Shown: positions 46,455 through 52,504 of the stretch, piece after piece
Numbering within the stretch: the stretch's first letter is position 1
Layout: every line of letters begins with the position of its first letter
Source of the DNA: JANMDU01 sp031375105
GTDB lineage: Bacteria; Pseudomonadota; Gammaproteobacteria; Burkholderiales; Burkholderiaceae_C
Reading direction: 5' to 3'
Length of the DNA: 52,504 nucleotides
Assembly (NCBI GenBank): GCA_031375105.1
Contig: JANMHJ010000012.1
Span: 1-52,504, forward strand
Notes under the pieces: generated by a model
What the model was told of the DNA's origin: nothing
The model's input: only the letters and a program-made list of their open reading frames with translations
The model's database searches: none
Program-made: the position numbers and the translations under genes

Positions 46455-46515
46455 TTTAAAGACTAAATTGGCCTCTAGCCGTTATGAAATTTGCGCTAAG
46501 CGCTATCAAAAGAAG
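46455..46515 (+). repeat. Repeat M copy 16, upstream of the LysE gene
   Basis: TTTAAAGACTAAATTGGCCT, CTAGCCGTTATGAAATTTGC and GCTATCAAAAGAAGAGCG. It is the partner of copy 15. Confidence 0.85.
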
Positions 46516-46544
46516 AGCGAATCAGTGCAGCGTATGATTTGCTA

Positions 46545-47162
46545 ATGATCACCCTCGACTTCCTCATCACCGCCTTCATCGTCGTCCTCATTCCCGGCAC
46601 AGGTGCGGTTTTCACGGTCTCTACCGGGCTCATGCGCGGCAAGCGCGCGAGCCTTTGGGCGGCGCTGGGTTGTACGCTGGGTATCGTGCCGCATCTGCTG
46701 GCCACCATCCTCGGCCTGGCCGCGATCATGCACACCAGCGCCCTCGCTTTCAGCTTGCTCAAATATGCAGGCGTAGCTTATTTGTTCTATTTGGCCTATG
46801 CCACTTGGCAAGATCGCTCAGGCTTCTCATTCGATCAAGCGCCCAGCGAGGCGAGCGCATGGCAGCTCGTCGTCAAAGCCATCTTGCTCAATCTGCTCAA
46901 CCCCAAGCTGACGATTTTCTTCCTCGCCTTCCTGCCCCAATTCGTCTCGCCCAGCGCCGCATCGCCTCTTGCGCAAATGCTGATGCTCAGCAGCATCTTC
47001 ATGCTCATGACCTTCATCGTCTTCGCCGCATACGGTCTGCTGGCTCATGGTTTTCGCAGTTTCGTGATGAATTCGCAGCGCGTGCAAGACTGGATGCGTA
47101 TGAGTTTTGCAAGCGCGTTTGCGGGGCTGGGGTTGAATTTGGCGCTGACTGAGCAGCGGTGA
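46545..47162 (+). CDS. LysE/RhtB-family amino acid exporter
   Basis: The 205-residue membrane protein has six helices and the family core LIPGTGAVFTVSTGLMRGKR and ALGCTLGIVPHLLATILGLA. LysE/RhtB members export amino acids such as threonine, lysine or homoserine lactone; the substrate is not determined here. NLLNPKLTIFFLAFLPQFVS is a conserved second motif. ATG 46545 is used. Confidence 0.92.
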   Translation: MITLDFLITAFIVVLIPGTGAVFTVSTGLMRGKRASLWAALGCTLGIVPHLLATILGLAAIMHTSALAFSLLKYAGVAYLFYLAYATWQDRSGFSFDQAPSEASAWQLVVKAILLNLLNPKLTIFFLAFLPQFVSPSAASPLAQMLMLSSIFMLMTFIVFAAYGLLAHGFRSFVMNSQRVQDWMRMSFASAFAGLGLNLALTEQR

Positions 47163-47184
47163 TCACACCGCGAGTTCTGAGTCT

Positions 47185-47252
47185 TAAATTAATGATCATT
47201 TACGCCAGTAGCCTTTATAGATATTCCGCAGAGTGCTACGAAAGTAATAGCA
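47185..47252 (+). repeat. Repeat M copy 17, after the LysE gene
   Basis: CAGTAGCCTTTATAGATATT and GTGCTACGAAAGTAATAGCA follow family order. Confidence 0.8.
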
Positions 47253-47508
47253 ATTAACGCTGCACTAACAGTCTCGATCCGCTGCGCGATGGGTCTGAGG
47301 GAGGCGATTTTTTTCTTCATCGAGCGCGGCCAGCAAAGCACGGTCTGCTACGAAAGACAAGCAGCTTAGAGCTTGCGGCACGGTAGTCCCAAAAGAAAAA
47401 ACATCGACTCACTCGGGCAGTTTGCGTAGCAGGTGAGCGGGTCGAGCAAAACGGCGGAAAACCAATCAACTCAAAAAGCGGCGATAAGTTTGCTAGAGAG
47501 CGAAGACC
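47253..47508. other. Non-coding gap between LysE and EamA genes
   Basis: Together with repeat M copy 17 this fills 346 bp without a gene. I see no clear promoter or terminator; the short open frames lack coding character. It may be remains of a lost gene. Confidence 0.5.
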
Positions 47509-48426
47509 TTAACCCGCCTTCTTCGGCCACAACACACTCCCAATCGCCACCACCATCAGCGCCACGGCAGCCCAGTCTTGCCAGAAGAGCTTTTCGCCTA
47601 GCCAGATCGCGCCGCTGAAAACGCCCAAGATGGGAATCAGCATCACGCTGAGGGTGGAGGCCACTGGCGGCAGGCTGCGGGCGAGGTAGAACCAAGTGGC
47701 GTGGGCGAAGCCGAAGATCAGGACGGCGTTGAAGAGGATGGAAAACCATTCGATGCTGCTGGGCATGCGCCAGCGCGGCTGCTCAAAAACGGTTGCCAAG
47801 ATGCTCATCACGATGGCGGTGAGCAGTGTCATCCAAAATGAAATCGTGAGTGTGGCCACTGGGATAGTGGTGCGGCGCAGGAGTTGTGTGCCGAGTGCCC
47901 AGGTGCTGGCGGCAATCAGTGCGAGCAGCACGCCCATCGGCGCGCCGGCGAGTTTGCCGAATTCATGGGTGAGCAAGAGCGCCACGCCCAGTGCAGCGCT
48001 GCCCACGCCCAGCCAGCCGCGCGCAGAGAGTTTGTCGGCAAAAAACCAAGCACCAATCATGGCGCTGAAAATCGGCATCGTGTAGCCCAAAATCGCTGCG
48101 CGCCCGCTGGAAAGAAGCGTCACGGCGAGGATGATGCAGCCATGCCAAAAAAACATGTTGAACACGGCGAGCAGCAGCAGTTCACGCCAATGTTTGAACG
48201 GCTTTGCAGCATCGCCACGCGGAATGCTGAACGGCACTTTGAGCACCATCATGCCGATGGCCAGCACAGGAATGCCGAGCAACATTGACATGGCGCGAAA
48301 CGTGAGCGGCGGAAAGCCTCCCTGCGCTGCACTGCCCACGCCCAGCTTCATGATCGGCCAATTGATGCCCCAAATGAGCGTAAGGCCAGCGAGTAGCCAG
48401 AGTTGTGTAGGTGTGAGGCGATGCAT
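47509..48426 (-). CDS. EamA-family (DMT) transporter
   Basis: The 305-residue membrane protein shows two EamA repeats with ten helices, LLAGLTLIWGINWPIMKLGV at the start and VASTLSVMLIPILGVFSGAI in the second repeat. EamA proteins export small metabolites; the substrate is unknown. ATG 48426 is chosen over 48444 and 48456 because those overlap repeat M. It is convergent with the LysE gene. Confidence 0.9.
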   Translation of the reverse strand: MHRLTPTQLWLLAGLTLIWGINWPIMKLGVGSAAQGGFPPLTFRAMSMLLGIPVLAIGMMVLKVPFSIPRGDAAKPFKHWRELLLLAVFNMFFWHGCIILAVTLLSSGRAAILGYTMPIFSAMIGAWFFADKLSARGWLGVGSAALGVALLLTHEFGKLAGAPMGVLLALIAASTWALGTQLLRRTTIPVATLTISFWMTLLTAIVMSILATVFEQPRWRMPSSIEWFSILFNAVLIFGFAHATWFYLARSLPPVASTLSVMLIPILGVFSGAIWLGEKLFWQDWAAVALMVVAIGSVLWPKKAG

Positions 48427-48453
48427 GACGGTATGATAAGTCATGCTCCAATG

Positions 48454-48518
48454 CACTATTAAAATAATAGCAAACTATTCATATTTCATAACGGCAAAGT
48501 GCCTAAAACGCTTGAAAA
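48454..48518 (-). repeat. Repeat M copy 18
   Basis: CACTATTAAAATAATAGCAA, ATATTTCATAACGGCAAAGT and GCCTAAAACGCTTGAAAA. It lies between the AAA+ gene's stop and the EamA start. Confidence 0.87.
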
Positions 48519-48534
48519 CTAGCTCTAAGCCGCA

Positions 48535-50862
48535 TTACTGCACAAAGCCCATGCCGCGTGATTCGCGCACTTCAGGCTTGATTCTGTGTTCCGCTTCAAG
48601 CTGCTCCAAAAATTCTTCCGGTGTGAATTCCGTAGCGAGGATGTCGCATTGGCGCTTCACAGCAGCGAAATCGCCAGGGCAGAGTTGCTCTAATTTTGCG
48701 AGGCGCGTGCGCAGCGGCTCGCTCATACGCGATGCATCGCCAGCGAGTGCTTCGGTGACAAACATCAATTCGCGCTGCGCACCGGTGAGTGGCTTGAACT
48801 TGATCTTGAAAGTGAAGCGGCGCAGCGCGGCTTGGTCTATTGCGTCGAGCAAATTCGTGGTGCAGATGAAAATGCCTTGGTAATGCTCCATTTGCTGGAG
48901 CATTTCATTGACTTCTGTGACTTCATACGTGCGCTGCGCACCTCGGCGGTCTTGCAAGAAGCTGTCGGCCTCGTCAAGCAGAAGCACAGCTTTTTCGCTT
49001 TCGGCTTCGGCAAACATTTTTGCCATGTTTTGCTCAGTTTCGCCGACGAATTTGCTCATCAAATCACTGGCGCGTTTGACGATCAGCGGTTTGGCCAAGG
49101 CTTTGCTGATGTGTTCACCTAAAGCCGTTTTTCCAGTGCCGGGAGCGCCGTAAAAACACAGCGTGCCGTGGCCGCGTGCTTTCAATGCTTCAACGATGCG
49201 CGGAATTTCAAAGCGCGTTTCGACATTGAGCATCTGCAAATCGTAGGTGGTGACTTGCTTGCGGCCTTTGCTGTCGGCGAGGGCATTGCCCAAAGCCGCA
49301 TCGGCATGCTTGAGTTGGCGCTCGATCAGGCCTTCAAATAGTTCCGTCTCGTCGCTGGTCTTAGCCAAGCCTGCGAAGCGCACTGCAGTGCGAATTTGCG
49401 CGGGCGTGAGGCCTTTGCGCTCAGTGAGCTTGGCCACAAAGCCGTCAGACACGGCCACGCCAGCCAGCGTCTTGCGCACCAGTTGTTCGCGAGCGCCGGG
49501 CGGCGGGCTTTTCAACTCTAAGTGATAAGCAAAACGGCGGCGAAATGCCGGGTCAATCTGCTCAATGCGATTCGTCACCCAAATCGTGGGCACAGCGTTT
49601 TGCTCCAAGATTTGATTGACCCAAGCTTTGCCATTCACACTGCTGCCTGCAGCCGGCGCGGCAATCTGCTCTTGCCGCGCCATGAGCTGCGCGGCATCCA
49701 TGCTGATCGGCGGAAACACATCTTCCACCTCGTCAAACAACAGTGCGGCTTGATTTGCGCCTTTTAAAAACACTTGCGCGATTTGCAGCGAGCGGTAGCG
49801 ATCTCTGCCGCTTAAGCTGTTGCCATCACGATCGGCATATTCCACTTCAAACAATTCAAGCCCCGCACTTTGTGCCACCACTTTGGCCAGCTCCGTTTTG
49901 CCGGTGCCGGGCGGGCCGTAGAGTAAGACGTTCACACCCGGCTCTTTGCCGTCAATCGCGTTGCGCAGCAAATTCACGAGCACTTGGGCATCTTCCTCCA
50001 CGAAGTGAAAATCTGAAGCGTTCAGCTCGCTTTTCACCGCTGGGCGCGTGAACACGGCCATCAACTCGCTCTGATCGCGGTATTCGCGCATCAAGACGGG
50101 CGGCAGCTTCTCGCTGACTTTCATCAAATCAGCCAAATCCGTGATGTTGTGCTCAGAAATTAAATTCTCCACCAAACCAATGCGCTCGAGGCGTGAGCCT
50201 GCGCGAAGGGCTTCGGCTACTTCGCCCGCCTTCACGCCCGCTACTTCAGCAATCGCTGCATAGGCTTCTGGCGCGTTGCTTACCTTGAATTCAACGAGCA
50301 AGCTGCGCAAATCGCGCTGATAGCGAGCCAGCGTGCCGTAAAGCAGCAAAGCGCGCTCGGCGCGATTGAGCTGCAAGAGGCCAGCGAGCGCGTCGATATT
50401 TTTTTCGACCAAGGTGCTGTGCTTCTTCAGCGCGTGATTGAGCCAGTCGCTAGTGACACTCAAAACTGTGAGTAAATCTTTCGGCGCATCTTTGGCATAT
50501 TCGTCGAGGTAAAAAAACACGGTGCCTTCTTCATACGGGCCGCGCCATGTGCCGTGGCGTTCGATGAAATCGGCATGCGTTAAGGCTTCGTGGCCTTTCC
50601 AAAATTCATTGCCGGTGCAGCGGCGCGTGAGGAATTCGCGCAGGCGCTCCATCACATGCACGGGCCAGACCATGTGGCGGCCCGTGAGCGAGAGCAGGCT
50701 GTTTAAATCGCGGCGTACATTGAACTTCGCGCCCTGCTTGGCAGCCAGCGTGAGCACAAACTGCGAACACATCATCTCCAGCACCGGGGCGCTTTTGAGC
50801 CCAGGCGAAGCCAGCAAGCCATCCGCCAGAGCGGGGAAGACGGATGCAACACGTTTGGTCAT
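48535..50862 (-). CDS. Tandem AAA+ ATPase of unknown function
   Basis: The 775-residue protein has an N-terminal helical region of about 300 residues, then two AAA+ modules. The first has Walker A YGPPGTGKTELAKVV near residue 315 and Walker B AALLFDEVEDVFP. The second has YGAPGTGKTALGEHI near 571 and Walker B AVLLLDEADSFLQDR; it includes a sensor-like RRFTFKIKFKPL. Both modules look able to bind and hydrolyse ATP. ATG 50862 has an AGAGG site 7 bp upstream. The N-domain is not one I recognise (contains HGTWRGPYEEGTVFFYLDEY). It is divergent from the threonine-deaminase gene. A remodeller of unknown target is the most that can be said. Confidence 0.88.
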   Translation of the reverse strand: MTKRVASVFPALADGLLASPGLKSAPVLEMMCSQFVLTLAAKQGAKFNVRRDLNSLLSLTGRHMVWPVHVMERLREFLTRRCTGNEFWKGHEALTHADFIERHGTWRGPYEEGTVFFYLDEYAKDAPKDLLTVLSVTSDWLNHALKKHSTLVEKNIDALAGLLQLNRAERALLLYGTLARYQRDLRSLLVEFKVSNAPEAYAAIAEVAGVKAGEVAEALRAGSRLERIGLVENLISEHNITDLADLMKVSEKLPPVLMREYRDQSELMAVFTRPAVKSELNASDFHFVEEDAQVLVNLLRNAIDGKEPGVNVLLYGPPGTGKTELAKVVAQSAGLELFEVEYADRDGNSLSGRDRYRSLQIAQVFLKGANQAALLFDEVEDVFPPISMDAAQLMARQEQIAAPAAGSSVNGKAWVNQILEQNAVPTIWVTNRIEQIDPAFRRRFAYHLELKSPPPGAREQLVRKTLAGVAVSDGFVAKLTERKGLTPAQIRTAVRFAGLAKTSDETELFEGLIERQLKHADAALGNALADSKGRKQVTTYDLQMLNVETRFEIPRIVEALKARGHGTLCFYGAPGTGKTALGEHISKALAKPLIVKRASDLMSKFVGETEQNMAKMFAEAESEKAVLLLDEADSFLQDRRGAQRTYEVTEVNEMLQQMEHYQGIFICTTNLLDAIDQAALRRFTFKIKFKPLTGAQRELMFVTEALAGDASRMSEPLRTRLAKLEQLCPGDFAAVKRQCDILATEFTPEEFLEQLEAEHRIKPEVRESRGMGFVQ

Positions 50863-50965
50863 CGAAGAGCCTCTTATGTGCAGGGGGAAGGATGTCCCTG
50901 TTGCAAACCATAACGCAGTTCTTAAACTTTGGGAAGACAAAGCTGAGAAATCCTTGAAACCACCC

Positions 50966-50985
50966 TGTGTGAAATTCACCACACA
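50966..50985. promoter_or_regulatory. Inverted repeat TGTGTG...CACACA in the AAA+/ilvA gap
   Basis: Perfect six-base arms with an 8-bp spacer lie in the shared 162-bp promoter region, 40 bp before the threonine-deaminase start. It is a candidate operator for either gene. Confidence 0.4.
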
Positions 50986-51024
50986 TTAGTCACACTTAAG
51001 GCATGCCTCGCGCCACAATGACAC

Positions 51025-52218
51025 ATGATCACCTTTGCCGATATCCAAGCCGCCGCGCTGCGCATTGCACCTCATGTGCTCAACACACCCTGCGTGGAAA
51101 GCAAAACCCTTTCGCACATCACGGGGGCCCAGGTTTTCCTCAAGTTTGAGAATTTGCAGTTCACTTCCAGCTTCAAAGAGCGCGGCGCGTGCAACAAGCT
51201 CTCGCAATTGCCAGCCGATACAAGCGGTGTGGTGGCTATGAGCGCTGGCAACCATGCGCAAGGCGTGGCCCAGCATGCGAGGCGCTTGGGGCTGCGCGCG
51301 GTGATCGTGATGCCGCAGTTCACACCCGGTGTGAAGATTGACAACACCCGTCGCCTGGGCGCAGAAGTGATTTTGCATGGCGATAGCTTGGATGAAGCAC
51401 GCAGCCATGCGCTTCACATTGCCAAAGAGCAATCGCTCACTTTGGTGCATCCGTATGACGATGATTTGATCGTGGCGGGGCAAGGCACGGTGGCGCTGGA
51501 AATGCTGGCCACGGCGCCAGATTTGGACACGCTGATTGTGGCCATTGGCGGCGGCGGCCTGATGGGCGGCATGGCCTTGGCCGCCAAAACCCTGCGCCCC
51601 AGTATCGAGATTATTGGCGTGCAGACCGAGCGTTTCCCAGCGATGTACAACACGATCAAAGGCACGAGCTTGCCAATGGGCCCGAGCACGATCGCTGAAG
51701 GCATCGCCGTGCCCACACCGGGGGTGATTGCACGCGAGCTGATTGCACAGCATGTGAAAGACATTGTTTTGGTGGATGAAGGCGAGATTGAGCAGGCGAT
51801 TGTGCTGCTGTTGGAGATTGAAAAAACTCTGGTGGAAGGCGCCGGCGCTGCTGGGCTGGCAGCCCTGATCAAACACAAAGATCGTTTTGTGGGCAAAAAA
51901 GTGGGACTGGTGCTGTGCGGCGGCAATGTGGATCCGCTCTTGCTGGCTTCGATCATTGAGCGTGGCATGGTCAAAAGCGGGCGGCTGGCGCGAATTCGCG
52001 TGGGCGCAAGGGATGTGCCGGGCTCACTGGCTCGCATCACGGCGGCTATTGCGCAGGCCGGCGCGAATGTGAACGAGGTGCAGCATCAAAGGGCGTTTAC
52101 CTTGCAAGCTGCGCAGAATGTGGACATTGAACTGGTGATTCAAGCGCGTGGGCATGCGCATGTGGCAGAAGTGATCGCGGCTTTGGCTGCGCAGGGGATG
52201 ACTGCGGTGGTTTGTTGA
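51025..52218 (+). CDS. ilvA: Threonine ammonia-lyase
   Basis: The 397-residue fold-type II PLP enzyme deaminates threonine to 2-oxobutanoate. The PLP lysine is at about K51 in FTSSFKERGACNKLSQL, the phosphate loop GGGGLMGGMALA is near residue 173, and an ACT-like domain forms the last ~70 residues (DVPGSLARITAAIAQAGANV). The single short ACT resembles the catabolic or simplified type rather than E. coli IlvA with two. It may feed isoleucine synthesis or degrade threonine. The promoter region is shared with the AAA+ gene. Confidence 0.93.
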   Translation: MITFADIQAAALRIAPHVLNTPCVESKTLSHITGAQVFLKFENLQFTSSFKERGACNKLSQLPADTSGVVAMSAGNHAQGVAQHARRLGLRAVIVMPQFTPGVKIDNTRRLGAEVILHGDSLDEARSHALHIAKEQSLTLVHPYDDDLIVAGQGTVALEMLATAPDLDTLIVAIGGGGLMGGMALAAKTLRPSIEIIGVQTERFPAMYNTIKGTSLPMGPSTIAEGIAVPTPGVIARELIAQHVKDIVLVDEGEIEQAIVLLLEIEKTLVEGAGAAGLAALIKHKDRFVGKKVGLVLCGGNVDPLLLASIIERGMVKSGRLARIRVGARDVPGSLARITAAIAQAGANVNEVQHQRAFTLQAAQNVDIELVIQARGHAHVAEVIAALAAQGMTAVVC

Positions 52219-52283
52219 TACTACTCATTTGATAGCCCTCTACCCGTTATATTTCGGACATAGTTTGCTATCAAAAAAGTAGT
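52218..52283 (+). repeat. Repeat M copy 19, after ilvA
   Basis: TACTACTCATTTGATAG, CTCTACCCGTTATATTTCGG and TTTGCTATCAAAAAAGTAGT. It carries half of the hairpin at both ends, so it may be two partial copies joined. It lies between ilvA and rnpB. Confidence 0.75.
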
Positions 52284-52308
52284 GATCAGCACAGCCAGTA
52301 AAATCAAA

Positions 52309-52504
52309 GCGTGAAGCCTGTCAGGCCGTCGCTGGTGCAATTTGGGAAACCGAGCACTGGAGGAACGTCCGGACTGCACAGGACAGCGCAGGAGCTAACG
52401 GCTCTCCAGTGAAAACCGCAAGGCATAAGCTGAGGATCAGAGCAACAGAGACGAGCCAGTTCAGTCTGGGTGAAACGGGCAATCTCTGCGCGCAGCAATA
52501 CCAA
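52309..52504 (+). ncRNA. rnpB: RNase P RNA (5' part, runs off right edge)
   Basis: The sequence has the P1/P2 start, GGCCGTCGCTGG, the conserved GGAGGAACGTCCGGACTGCA (the usual GAGGAAAGTCCGG with one change) and the ACAGAGACGAG core used in the class A fold. GTGAAAACCGCAAGGC matches the P3-P4 area. Only about the first half of the usual length is in the window. It is the ribozyme that trims tRNA 5' ends. Confidence 0.92.

Noticed and set aside
51414..52040. 208-residue minus-strand frame opposite ilvA
   Set aside because: It is the antisense shadow of threonine deaminase, with serine- and proline-rich composition typical of such shadows.

Overview
The window reads as chromosomal DNA of a betaproteobacterium of the Burkholderiales, most likely a member of the Comamonadaceae. 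The evidence is an EarP/EF-P pair with the arginine-type EF-P loop, a pilGHIJ twitching cluster, a pyrR-pyrB-pyrC' operon with a degenerate dihydroorotase, TRAP transport linked to gentisate catabolism, a topoisomerase III with a SWIB tail, and many short mosaic repeats of a kind I associate with that family. The genus cannot be fixed from sequence alone.

Layout. 1-3578 (minus): pilG-pilH-pilI-pilJ, with pilJ running off the left edge. 3650-6244: rubredoxin diverging from a ThiD-like kinase and hemL. 6329-6886: a Nudix hydrolase. 7005-13222 (minus): one catabolic and transport run in the order 3-hydroxybenzoate 6-hydroxylase-like monooxygenase, gentisate dioxygenase, fumarylpyruvate hydrolase, TRAP small permease, large permease and binding protein, controlled by a divergent MarR regulator. 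13823-18495 (plus): a secreted protein, miaB, earP, efp and an unknown protein. 18496-26562 (minus): BMP-type binding protein, guanine deaminase, yqgE, ruvX, pyrR, pyrB, pyrC', a LOG-family protein and a PAP2 phosphatase; purine recovery sits directly upstream of pyrimidine synthesis. 26563-37150: an accessory zone. It holds orphan genes, a RelE/ParE-type module, HicAB and a frameshifted DUF1016 nuclease, interrupted by a conserved core segment (SPOR protein, birA, SET methyltransferase, topB). 37111-44903: DUF2784 protein, YchJ-like protein, M48 protease, TfpX/TfpZ protein, moaC, a nucleoside-salvage operon and a ParD-like/zeta module. 45138-52504: amt with a sigma-54 promoter, LysE and EamA transporters, a tandem AAA+ ATPase, threonine deaminase and the start of RNase P RNA.

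Two repeat families stand out. The first, called element P here, is a 129-131 bp imperfect palindrome with roughly 50 bp arms. Five copies lie at 26787, 27643, 33758, 35007 and 36929, and they bracket unrelated accessory genes with the same end facing inward. The second, called repeat M here, is about 60-65 bp with two small hairpins. About 18 copies are scattered through the window, mostly between genes. At least one copy is inserted in frame in earP, another lies in frame in the M48 protease, and a third supplies the start codon and signal-peptide region of that same protease. Four of the five P elements have an M copy attached at the same end, so the two families travel as a composite.

The other notable locus is the divergent pair of a SET-domain methyltransferase and a topoisomerase III carrying a histone-H1-like Lys/Ala tail and a SWIB domain. 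They share a promoter region that contains a 41-nt perfectly alternating purine-pyrimidine tract.
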